A stretch of DNA of 64,000 nucleotides from Tranzscheliella williamsii. Taxonomy: Eukaryota; Basidiomycota; Ustilaginomycetes; Ustilaginales; Ustilaginaceae. The stretch spans positions 22,168-86,167 of the forward strand of contig JALBYF010000074.1 of NCBI GenBank assembly GCA_023212725.1. The letters run 5' to 3'. Positions 19,894 through 29,154 of this stretch are shown one piece after another. The translations under genes and the position numbers were made by a program. How positions within the stretch are numbered: position 1 is the stretch's first letter; every line of letters begins with the position of its first letter. The notes under the pieces are model-generated. The model saw only the letters and a list, made by a program, of their open reading frames with translations. It had not been told where the DNA came from and searched no databases.

Positions 19894-20296
19894 CCTGGCC
19901 CCCCGCTCCTCTCCCGTCCCGCTTGTTTCAGTATCTACCCTTGTACATCATTCGTCTCTTGCAACCATGGTCCATCCTGCCAGCTGCAAAACCCAACGCC
20001 CAGCCCACCCTGTCCATGTCTCTTGTCTCTCGTCTCGGCCCTCTTGTCTGCCTCGAGCTCTCTGTAGGCCGCGGTCGCCGAGTGGGAGCTGGCCGCGACA
20101 AACTGAATATTATTATGTTAGATCGAGTACTCTGCGGCTACACTTAGGACGGTACTCGGTGCTGAAAGCACGCTTGGCTGCTATCCACATCATCACCTTG
20201 CTTTGGACTGACCGCTTGCGATTGGTAGTGCAGTCAGGTGCACGTCGATTTGCTGCGGGAAAGCAGGCTGGCGAAGGCGTTTGGAAGCGGGTCGGT
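19894..20296. other. Gap between XPT1 and VPS51
   Basis: About 400 bases with the XPT1 3' region and VPS51 promoter. No other feature is seen. Confidence 0.4.
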
Positions 20297-21173
20297 ATGT
20301 CGCTGACGGGTGGGGCTAGGTTGCCGGGGTCGGTGGCGGGTTCGTCGAGCCCGCAGCGGGGGGGCGATCGCAGGGGGGCGCATCTGCTGCGCGACTACTA
20401 CGGCTTGTCGGCGGGGGTGGGGGCAACGCGGGCGGGGGATGTGCCGACGGGGGAGGTGCCGGCGACGGGGCGCGTCAGTCTGGACGCACTGCTGCGGACG
20501 CACAGCGTAGGACAGCTGCTGGCAAAGGCGTCGACACTCATCAGCGAGATCCGCGAACTGGACGGCGAGCGCCAAAGCCTCGTCTACAACCACCACCACG
20601 AACTCGTCGCCGCAAGCGACACCATCCGCGCCATGAAGGCAAAGTCCGAATCCCTCGACCCCGCCCTCGACGCCCTCGCTGCCTCCTTTGCCGCCATCTC
20701 CACCCTCGCCGCCCAGCTCGAACCCCTTCGCTCCCCACCAATCCCCCCCACCAACACCCTCACCAACACCGTCACTGACACCGTTACTGATAGTGTTACC
20801 GACACTGACGTCGACTCGGCGCGACTCGACCCGCTCCGCGACCTTGAACCGATTCTCACGCTCCCCATCGCACTGGGGAACCTGGTCGAGGCGCGTCTTG
20901 ACCCCGACGCCGCGACGACAGAAGAGCCGAGCCCAGAGGCACGCAAACAAGGTGAGTTGCGCATGTGCTGGTGGGAATGGCAAGACAGGTGCTGACGATG
21001 CGTTGGTGCGCTTGGTAGGGCTCGCCCAGGCCGAACGGCTTTGGGGCACCATGGAGCCGGTGCTTGCAGCGTGGACCGACGCTGGCGTCGCCGGCGTGCG
21101 CGAGATCGCCGCCGAGTGCCGCTCAATCCTCAAGGAGGGCCGCAAGACTGTCTCCTCGGCTGTGGCTGCCTGA
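20297..21173 (+). CDS. VPS51: Vps51-like GARP tethering complex subunit
   Basis: Two exons, 20297-20951 and 21019-21173, are separated by a 67-nt intron (GTGAGT...GGTAG) and give 269 residues. The family core is plain: HLLRDYYGL near the start, then LLAKASTLISEIRELDGE and RQSLVYNHHHELVAASDTI at about 91-110, followed by a coiled-coil stretch. Vps51 links the GARP subunits Vps52-54 to the Rab Ypt6 and the SNARE Tlg1, for endosome-to-Golgi transport. An odd insert of NTVTDTVTD-like repeats lies at about 152-172, encoded by a tandem DNA repeat. The C-terminal helix (LWGTMEPVLAAW...) comes from exon 2. Confidence 0.9.
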
Positions 21174-21295
21174 ACCCGTACTTCCTGTCGCACTGCCGAG
21201 CTGGGCTATACCCTTGAAATGTACGCGGTGCTGTGTTCGCAGATGCGCTGGAACAGGGCGTGATAGCGAGATGCGGTGTGGAGCGGGTCGACGGG

Positions 21296-22081
21296 CTAGC
21301 TTCCGACAATGTCAGCGCCGGGCAGCATGGTGCGGATGGTGATGCTGAGTCTGAGCGAGCGTGGGATGTGCTGGATGCGTGCGTCTGCTGGGCGGCGGAC
21401 GCGGTCGAAGGAGCGGGCGGTGATGCCGTGGGACCACTCGTAGCGGGCGGGGCCGGTGAGCACGACGACGGAGCGGGCGGGCAGGAAGAGGTGGTGGGGG
21501 GGTTGGCTGGCGTGGGTGAAGTGCATTACGGTGCCGGTGGAATGCGGGCCGAACGAGCAGATCAGGATGCCGTCGGCGAAGCGGTGGACGAGGTCGATGT
21601 GGGGAGCCAGGCCGTCGTTGGGTGCGTACAGGTTGACGATCAGCTGGCGCGCGCCGGCGGCGGGGAAGGCGAGCGCGCGCGCTGCACACGGCAGCCCACC
21701 CAGCCGCCCCTCCAGCTCGCCCAGCAACCGCACCGCCCACCCAGGCAGCCCGCCACCACCCCCACCCCGCCCAAACAGCATCACCTGGTTCGTCCCATCG
21801 CGCCCATACCCCCGCCCCACCCCCGTCGTCGCCCCCGAAAAGTACCCGCACTCCCCCACACCCGCCAGCACCTCGTCATGCAACTCCCCATCCAGCAGCC
21901 CCGGGAAGAAATACAGCCCCGCGATCGCCGGCGCCTCGCTCGTCGCCACCTCCGTCTCCCCCTCCCCTCCTACATCCCGCCGCTCGTCGCCCTCGCTGCT
22001 GCCCTCGCCGTCCGACCCAAACAGCGAGTCCACCCCCTCGCCGCCGCCACAAGACCCCGCGTCGCAAGAACGGCTTGTCAT
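21296..22081 (-). CDS. AlkB-like 2-oxoglutarate/Fe(II) dioxygenase
   Basis: The ORF encodes 261 residues from ATG 22081. The iron and 2OG ligands are in order: H161-x-D163 in PHIDLVH, H218 in YEWSHGI, and R250 in LSITIRTM. The N-terminal region carries GLYFFPGLLDGELHDEVL, and QLIVNLYAPNDGLAPHID precedes the HxD, as in AlkB homologues of the ALKBH6/7 and Tpa-like types. These enzymes use O2 and 2-oxoglutarate to oxidise methyl groups on nucleic acid or protein; the substrate here cannot be told. An in-frame ATG at 22195 would add 38 residues, but that part is low-complexity, so 22081 is preferred. The gene converges with VPS51 (122 bases apart). Confidence 0.82.
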   Translation of the reverse strand: MTSRSCDAGSCGGGEGVDSLFGSDGEGSSEGDERRDVGGEGETEVATSEAPAIAGLYFFPGLLDGELHDEVLAGVGECGYFSGATTGVGRGYGRDGTNQVMLFGRGGGGGGLPGWAVRLLGELEGRLGGLPCAARALAFPAAGARQLIVNLYAPNDGLAPHIDLVHRFADGILICSFGPHSTGTVMHFTHASQPPHHLFLPARSVVVLTGPARYEWSHGITARSFDRVRRPADARIQHIPRSLRLSITIRTMLPGADIVGS

Positions 22082-22375
22082 GCGCCGCCCCCTCTTGGAT
22101 GATGATGATCGCGCTGAACAACCGTCGCGCGCTGCACAACCGTCGACGCCGTCACTGTTCGCCAATCCAGCGCAATCTAACAAGAACACTTTCATTCGAG
22201 GGCAATCTAACACGAGATATGCTCATCAGACTCGCCACTTCACCGCCCAATCCCATGCCCTCGTGCCTCACCTCGCACTCCCGCTCAGCTGACATGCACC
22301 CGGTGTCTGCGACTGTGGCATTGCTATAGAGGTGAAGGGACGCGGGATGATGCGGCGTGGTGGCAGCGGCGAGAA

Positions 22376-23661
22376 TTAGCTGGGCGGCATGGGGCGCAGG
22401 CGCTGGACGCCCACCTTGTCCGCCTCGCCGTGGAGCGCTTCCAGCTCGGCAGACACCCAGGGGATGCCTTGCTCCTGCCGTTTCTGTGCGGGGAGGGAGA
22501 GTTAGATGGAACGGCTCTCCATGTCGCGATGTAGGCTGCTTACCTTGGCTTGAAGCGCCTCGAGCTCGCCGGGAAAGTAGATGCGGTCGGTGTCTGGGCG
22601 GCGTTGGGAGGTGGTGACGGTGTTGTAGAGGTGCTGTAGGCGGTGGCGGAAGTCGTCCATGCTCATAAAGAGGTCTGGTTTGATGGCGACGAGGAAGTGG
22701 CCTACGTTGGCGGGGCGGGAGGGATCGTAGGGGTTGGTGACGCCGCCGGCGAAGGCGGAGCCGCTCAAGACGCCGGAGAAGACGTCCATCATGATGCTGA
22801 GAGCCGAGCCCTTGGGGCCGCCCATGGGGAGCATGCAGCCCTGGAGTGCGGCGGCGGGGTCCTGGGTGGCGCGGCCGTGGGCATCCAGCGCCCAGTGGGG
22901 CGGGATGGATTCGCCGCGCCGCAGCGCCTTGTACACCTTGCCGCGCGCCGCGACCGAGGGCGCCATGTCGAGGACAAAGTCGTTGCCATCCACCCCGGGC
23001 GCCCCGCACGCAATCGGCGACACCCCCATCAGCTTCTCGCATCCCCCCCACACCGGCAGCGCCGGCGACGAGTTGGTGAAGACCAGACTCATATACCCCG
23101 CCCGGTTCGCCTGCCGCACAAAACTCGCACTCATCCCAAAGTGGTTCGACCCGCGCACCGACGCCATCCCTATCCCGTACACCGCCGCGCTCGCAATGCA
23201 CTCCCGCATCGCCGTGCGCGCAGCCACGAACCCGAAGCCTGTCGCCACCGCACCGCATCACTGTCAGCTACCATGCTCCGCTTTCCCCTCTCCCCGTTCG
23301 ACCATAGCACGTACCGTTGTCCGCGTCGATCTGGCATACCACCGGCGTCGCACGGGTGATCTTCATCTCTGGCCGAGGCGCCAGCACGCCCCGGCGTATC
23401 CGCTCCAGATACGAGGGGATCCGGTTGCATCCTGCCACCTCACAGCACAGCGTCAGCTTCTGCAAGGCGACGCGCGGCCCACGAGTCAAGGTGCTTACCA
23501 TGTGTGTCGACGCCGTGCAGGTCCGCCTCGACCAGGCATTCGGCCACCACCTGCGCATCCTCCTCGCGGATACCGTTGGCGACGAGCACCTCGCGCACGA
23601 AGCGCTCCGCATCGTCAGCTTGGATATAGTGCAGAGTGTCTTCCGCTGCGTTGGCCGACAT
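22376..23661 (-). CDS. Malate/L-lactate dehydrogenase (Ldh2 family) NAD(P)-dependent oxidoreductase
   Basis: Four exons give 360 residues: 23661-23499, 23431-23315, 23238-22544 and 22483-22376. Donors are GTAAGC, GTACGT and GTAAGC, each acceptor is CAG, and the phases join cleanly at three Gly/Lys codons. Family motifs are DLHGVDTHG (exon 1 end), NRIPSYLERI, RGSNHFGMSASFV, LVFTNSSP, GVSPIACGAPG, FVLDMAPSVAARGK and PMGGPKGSALSIMMDV. This is the Ldh2/MDG2 fold, unlike the common LDH/MDH fold; members reduce or oxidise 2-oxo/2-hydroxy acids (malate, lactate, ureidoglycolate, 2,3-diketogulonate). It is divergent from an FAH-fold gene only 246 bases away, so the two may serve one pathway. Confidence 0.9.
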
Positions 23662-23907
23662 GGTTGCTGTAGATCGTGCAATGGAAAGAGCGGGGCAGAG
23701 CCATGCAGTCGTTGACAGGTGAAGCCATGGCGGACTCAGGGTCCAACAAAGTGTAGTAGGACTCCATTTTGTTGGGGCCGAGAGCGGGGGATGCACGTGG
23801 CACCCCCGCCGCTGGCCGCCATCACACGAAAGCGGTCCGTGATGGTCTCCTTTGGGCACAGACGACGATCATACTGCCGCTCCATACGGCCGCCGCCTTG
23901 CGCAATC
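23662..23907. promoter_or_regulatory. Short bidirectional promoter, Ldh2-like and FAH-like genes
   Basis: Only 246 bases separate the two divergent ATG codons, so the promoters must overlap. This predicts shared regulation. No TATA box is obvious. Confidence 0.55.
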
Positions 23908-24837
23908 ATGGAACCACAGGCCGACTTTGTCACTCGATGCCGCAAGGTGAGCTGCCCGGCGTCGCGGAGCTGTTGCCGCCGTGGGTTAGGGGCTGACGAC
24001 TGGCGCGGGGGCGTGGGCGTGGGCGCATTCAGATCGTCGCTGTGGGGCTCAGCTACGACTACAACTGGCCCGGGCAGGGCTACTCGCGGCAAGTGGCGCT
24101 AGAGGAGAAGCCGGAGCCGCTGATCTTCTTGAAGCCGCCGTCGTCGTTCACCGCGGACGGCACGCACATCCATATCCACCGCGGCTGCGAGGTGTTTCAC
24201 GAGAGTAAGTGGCACTGCTTGGCCGATGCAGAGAGCGTGCGCTCACCACCGGGCTGTGCTAGTTGAGCTGGCGCTGGTTATTGGCAAGCGCGGCAGCGAT
24301 GTGCCGGTCGCCGAGGCGGATTCGTACATTGCGGGCTATGCGCTGGCGCTGGATCTGACGGCGAAGAACGTGCAGGCACACGCCAAGAGCCACGGTCGGC
24401 CGTGGACCACCGCCAAGGGACTCGACAGCTACACGCCCGTCTCGGGCTTCATCCCGCGCGCCGCGCTCCCGGACCCGCTCAATGTGCAGCTGTCGCTGGA
24501 GGTGAGTCGCCATGCCTGCCCCGCCGGCTGCCCCACCGATGCTGACGTCCTTGTCTCCGCCGGAAAGGTCAACGGCCGCCCCGTGCAGCACGGCAACACA
24601 GCCTCGCTCATCTACTCGCCCGCCGAACTGGTCGCCTACATCTCCGGCATCATGACACTCGAGCCCGCAGACGTCATCCTCACCGGCTCGCCCAACAACG
24701 TCGCCCGCTTCCACGCCGGCGACATCCTCCGCGCCACGCTCACCGCCGACGACAAACAGCTCGCCTGCCTCCAGCTCACTGCCCAACACAAAAACACGGG
24801 ATATCGCTTCCTTCCCCCTCCCTCCCCCGCGCCCTGA
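23908..24837 (+). CDS. Fumarylacetoacetase-fold enzyme (FAH family, small type)
   Basis: Four exons give 239 residues: 23908-23946, 24033-24204, 24263-24501 and 24568-24837. Family marks are IVAVGLSYDY, LIFLKPPSSF, the metal ExE in HEIELALVIG, LALDLTAKNVQ, KGLDSYTPVSGF, VNGRPVQHGNT and DVILTGSPNNV. FAH-fold enzymes split C-C bonds or move double bonds in 2-oxo acid intermediates (acylpyruvate hydrolase, oxaloacetate decarboxylase or tautomerase, 2-hydroxydienoate isomerase). The first exon is very short (13 residues), so the start is less sure. The third intron (66 nt) is in frame and stop-free, so its removal rests on the match LSLE-VNG to the family. Alternative: Fahd1-like acylpyruvase. 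Confidence 0.85.
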
Positions 24838-25191
24838 GCGCAACTCGTGTGGATCCGCACGCTTGCCAGCCACCACGGCATACATCCGCATACACTCATG
24901 CTCTAGGACGTCGCCGATGCGCCGATGGCGTATCGCCTGTCCGGATGCCAGCGTCCGCACAGCGGCCGAGGCAGAGTCACTTGCAGGCTAGGCTGATGGC
25001 GGATGGTGCAGCAGTGACGTTAGGACGAAAATCAGTACGGAAGCCGTTACAAAGAAACAGTAGGGTCTGGGTACGAGAAGAGAGTAGTACAGGCAGCAAG
25101 GAGACGGCCGAGGAAGCAGGCTGGACGTGCGGGCACGGCTGCGGATGATAGGCGGTCAGCAGGGGCTGAGAGCGAGCCGGCTGCAATGCAG
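24838..25191. other. Gap between convergent genes
   Basis: Contains the two 3' untranslated regions; no further feature seen. Confidence 0.4.
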
Positions 25192-26176
25192 CTAGAGATG
25201 GGTCTTGAGAAAGTCGACATACTCGGCGGAACAGCGCTGGAAGGCTTCTCCGGTGTAGATATCAAAGTGGCCCAAGTCCTCGTAGAGACGGACATGGCCC
25301 CTGGGGGCTTGCCTGGCATAGTGGAGCGTGGGGCCGGGCGGGGCCACCGAGTCCTTGCCGCAGACGGCAAAGAAGATGGGGCAGCTGACCTGCTTGGCCT
25401 TCCAGCCGGGGTAGTAGAGGATGATGTTGAGCGCGATGCGCGCCGCGACGTACTCCTTGAACTGCATGCCCTCCGGGATCAGCTTCTTGTAGCCATCCAC
25501 GTCGGGCGCATTCATCAGCGCCGCTTCAGGCCGGCAAACGAGATGCGCAGGTCAGCAAGACGTTCCGCCTACACTGGCTACCTTGCATCTGCACTCGATC
25601 GTCATGTCAATTGCACTTACTTTGGCCTGGCTTTCCAGCGAGCGGTACGGGAACGATGCTGTTGCGCGACGAGAAGAGGAGATCCTTGATGCCGAGGTAG
25701 GTGAGGTGGAGCAGGGGGAGAAAGCCGACCAGCGGTGCCGAAGCAAAGCCCGAGGTGAAGGGGCACTGGGAGATGGCGGCCTTGACGCGCGGGTCCTTGG
25801 CAGCGACGGTGATGACATGGCCGCCGCCGAAGCTGGATCCAAAGATGCCGATCCTGTTGCGGTCGACGCCTTGTAGCGCAGAAGCGTAGCTCAATGCGGC
25901 ATCCCAGTCGGCGAGCTGCGTGTTGATGTCGAGCACCTGCCGGGGCTCGCCGCCGCTCTCGCCAAAGTGACGGTAGTCAAACACGACACAGACCATGCCC
26001 GCCTGGCTGAAGCACTCGGCATACTTGTCCAGAACCATCTCCTTGACTGCACCCAGCCCATGCCCCAGCACCATGGCCGGAGCCCCCGCCGCCGGGGCGC
26101 TCGCCGGCCTGTACAGCCAGCCGGCACACAGGTCGGAGCCCGAGGCAAACCTGATGTTCTCTCTCTGAGCTGACAT
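25192..26176 (-). CDS. Alpha/beta hydrolase (dienelactone hydrolase/acetyl-xylan-esterase-like)
   Basis: Two exons, 26176-25621 and 25523-25192, are separated by a 97-nt intron (GTAAGT...TGAAG) and give 295 residues. The catalytic triad is visible: nucleophile S115 in FGSSFGGGH, D243 in VCGKDSVAPP and H271 in DLGHFDIY. The oxyanion region is LGHGLGAVKEM, and VVFDYRHFGESGG is typical of the family. Such proteins hydrolyse small esters, thioesters or lactones; no signal peptide is seen, so it is probably cytosolic. It lies next to the Ldh2/FAH pair but is transcribed away from it. The substrate is unknown. Confidence 0.85.
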
Positions 26177-26645
26177 GCTTGCGTTGGTTAAGGGGTGGTA
26201 GCGGCGGTGGTAGCGGTGGTGGACGTCAGCTTGCAGCAAGATGGCTACGTCGATGGTCGAGCGACGCCGGCAAGATCCACGATCGTTATGGTACGCCGGC
26301 TAGATCGGTTCATCGGGTAACCGACCCGCTTACTTTCACCGAATATCGAACTGCATCACATGGCCTCGCTGTCAAACACCTCACCCACGCCTTCCTTTCC
26401 CGCTCTTGCCTCCGCGCCATGCATCGACTTGGCCAGCAACGCCGACGTCCGCACCAACGCCCTGCCGAGCAGAGCCACCACCGCCCAATTCCTCTACCTT
26501 GTCAGCTGGAGTCAAGTGCCGAGAGAAATGTCATTCCGCATCGCACAAGAACGCTGGCATCGAGCTTCTGCAGCGCCAGGCATTCGGGTCATACATTTGG
26601 ACCGAGGGGGCGTGATGTGCGTTACGACATTGAGGGCAGGGCGGC
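26177..26645. other. Promoter region with overlapping small ORFs
   Basis: About 470 bases. Two overlapping plus-strand frames (26360-26659 and 26406-26615) are open; one carries a CREKC pair. Neither has a clear start, splice joint or family match, so no gene is called. Confidence 0.3.
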
Positions 26646-28070
26646 TCAGAGCAGAGTAAAGAGGGCCGCGAGGGCGAGGGCTGCAGCGGCGTGGAGGGGT
26701 GCGAGGGGTAGGGAGTTAGCGGCGGCGTTTGTGGCGGTGGCGGGGGCGGGGGCGTTGTTGTAGCCTGGGTCGGCGTTCCAGGGGGTGGTGGAGAGGCCGG
26801 CGGCGGTGAGGTTGGTCCGCGGGAGCGAGGCGAGGGTGGCGGTGGTGTCCAGGCCGGGCTTGACGAGCACGGGCAGCCCGCCGGCGCCGACGACGCTGAC
26901 GTTGTCCGGCGCATAGAAGGCGGTATTGCGCGTCAGCGAGAGCGGGCCCGCCGCCACACCGCTCTCGTTGGTCGCCGGATAGTGCCCCGCAGCGACCGCC
27001 TCGTTGGCATAGCCCAGCGCGCCCGCCATCCACGGCACCACGTTCGCCATGGTCCGGTTCACATCCCCGCGCCCCAACGTCTTAAGCCCCCAATTGGCCT
27101 CCACGGTGGACAGCATCGAGTAGTGCGTCAGGTAGGTACCATCCGTCGTGTTGCGTAGCTGCGCAGGCACCGCCCCGCCCAGCGCGACCGAGTAGATCTG
27201 GTTGGCAATCGCATAGTTTTCGTTCTCGTCAAAGGTCAACACCACCAGCGTTCTGTTGCTGTTGAAGTTGGGATGCGAAAGCAGCGACGGGAGAAAGTAG
27301 TCGGTCCAGTTGGAAAAGAAGGCGGGCGAGGTGTCGTGGCCGTCGTTGACCATGTTGGGCGTGATGAAGACCCACTGCGGGAGGGTGTTGTTGCTGACGT
27401 CGGCGGCCAGGTCGTTGAAGTTGCGGTTGTACATCGCACGCGCCGTGTCCGACGAGACGTAGTCCGAGAGCGCGCAGGGATTATGCTTGCGGACGTAGTA
27501 GGTGTACGGTTTCGAGCCGGGACTGATGTAGTTGGGCTGGGTGTAGTTGAAGCCGGTGAAGCCGTCGAAGGGCATGTTCTCGTTGTAGCAGGCATAGCTG
27601 ATGGGCTTGCCCTCCTTGCCTCCGTCGTCGAGCAGATCAAACAGCGTGGTGATGTTGGTAGGGATGTGGTTGAAGCTGTCATCCGCCAGACCAAAAAAGT
27701 CACCCGCCATGGCCGCCATGTAGTTTGGCTCGGACGGGTGGGTCAGCGCATGGAAAGCGGTAAAGGTGACCCCCTCGCCGGAGAGTTTCTGCAACGAGGC
27801 GGTGGTGACGGCATCGTTGAAGTCGGTGTTCTCGAGCCAGATCTGGATGATGCGGTCAAACGCCTTGCCGGGAACGATAGGCTTGGCCGGAAGAGACGCA
27901 TTATTAGCACCGACGTAGACAGGGGAGGCTTCAAGCGGACCTGGACCAGGAGGTTTGAAGATCTGGGCACTGACGGCTCGAGGGGCCAGGACATGCTCAG
28001 CGGTAGGCGCGGCCAAGACGCCAGCAAGAGCGGCGGAAAGGCCAGCAGCGGCCAGAGCGGTGAGGTACAT
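26646..28070 (-). CDS. Secreted, probably GPI-anchored acid phosphatase/phosphoesterase
   Basis: The intronless ORF encodes 474 residues from ATG 28070; upstream in-frame codons are leader sequence. Residues 1-20 form a signal peptide (MYLTALAAAGLSAALAGVLA). The phosphoesterase family (as in fungal PhoA acid phosphatases and phospholipase C-like enzymes) is seen in IIQIWLENTDFNDAV, HALTHPSEPNYMA, FITPNMVNDGHDTS and VVLTFDENENY, which hold the metal and nucleophile region. The last about 25 residues are hydrophobic after a small-residue stretch (TNAAANSLPLAP), as for GPI attachment. Many N-x-S/T sites fit secretion. It probably releases phosphate from esters at the cell surface. Confidence 0.87.
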   Translation of the reverse strand: MYLTALAAAGLSAALAGVLAAPTAEHVLAPRAVSAQIFKPPGPGPLEASPVYVGANNASLPAKPIVPGKAFDRIIQIWLENTDFNDAVTTASLQKLSGEGVTFTAFHALTHPSEPNYMAAMAGDFFGLADDSFNHIPTNITTLFDLLDDGGKEGKPISYACYNENMPFDGFTGFNYTQPNYISPGSKPYTYYVRKHNPCALSDYVSSDTARAMYNRNFNDLAADVSNNTLPQWVFITPNMVNDGHDTSPAFFSNWTDYFLPSLLSHPNFNSNRTLVVLTFDENENYAIANQIYSVALGGAVPAQLRNTTDGTYLTHYSMLSTVEANWGLKTLGRGDVNRTMANVVPWMAGALGYANEAVAAGHYPATNESGVAAGPLSLTRNTAFYAPDNVSVVGAGGLPVLVKPGLDTTATLASLPRTNLTAAGLSTTPWNADPGYNNAPAPATATNAAANSLPLAPLHAAAALALAALFTLL

Positions 28071-29154
28071 GCTTGCCGCTCGTTCTTGTCGACAAAAAGA
28101 CAAAAGGGCGGAATGGAGGACGAGGGCTTTGATCGACCGGCGGAACGATACGATATGCCACGATACCGGTCCCTGTTTATAGCCAAAGCCGTTCCAACAA
28201 GCTTCTCTCCCTGCCGCTGAAGTAGGCGCCACCTTGCACAAAGCTCGATTGTGAAAAGTGGCGCAGGAGAGAGCGGAGCTTGATGGTGTGGGAGGATGCG
28301 CAATAGGTCAATTTTGATTGGAGGGAGGCGAAGACCGGCGGGCGGACAGGCGGATGGCGGCGGAAGCGGCAAGCGGAAGCCGCATGCACAAAGTGGCAAC
28401 GTGGGCCCTGTTGATGTGCGTACCGACTGCTGATAGGCGGATCGCCTCGCCACGCTGTAGCTACGGTCAAGACGATAGGGCCCCCAACCAAGATCCTGCA
28501 CGCTTGCAGACGAGTCGCCTTCAGCGGCAGCTGGAAGGACGGCCGCGCTTGCCCACTTTACCAAAGTGGGTCGATGTGGACCGACGGCTACAAACTCCTG
28601 ACTAGCTCTTGGTATGCCACTGCTAGCTTCCAGACCAGCTGCAGGGACCGGCGAGCTGACAGCCGTACTCACGAACAGACATCAGCAGTGCGCTATTGGA
28701 TCGCGCATCTCAGCCGAGCCAAAACCCTCTTCTGCTGCATGCAGTCCGGTCCACGTTCTCACATCCCACCTCCTCCCTCTCACGCCGCACCTCCTCCCTC
28801 TGCCCTCCTTCTTCCTCCCTCTTCCCTCCTCTCTTTCCCCTCCTAGTCTCTGCAATGGAGGTCTGCGCCTCCAAGCTCGTCCAGCGCGAAATGGTTCTTT
28901 CGTGTTGCCTTCCGCCGCAAGCTGCCACCATAGGCATCATCTAGTGGTGCGGTGCCACACCACTGCGCTGCGCACCTCTTTCCCTTCTGCTCCTTTGCCT
29001 CTCGATACGGTAGAAGCCAACGCCTTGTCACTTCTTCATACCCACCCAGCCCTTGGTACGGTTCGACGAGGCCTTTTTCCTTGCTCAACCTCGTCTCAGT
29101 CACGATCATTGTAAGCGGCCCCCTAGCATAACAGCTCCTGCGTCTCCGTCGCAC
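28071..29154. other. Divergent promoter region, phosphatase and multicopper oxidase
   Basis: About 1.1 kb with no supported gene. From 28770 to 28850 the plus strand is a CTCCC-rich pyrimidine tract, then the leader of the oxidase gene. A GTAAGC at 29111 could be a leader donor, but no good partner is seen. Confidence 0.4.

Noticed and set aside
26360..26659. Two overlapping plus-strand frames with a CREKC motif
   Set aside because: Neither frame has a convincing start, splice joint or known family; the two frames do not join by GT-AG.
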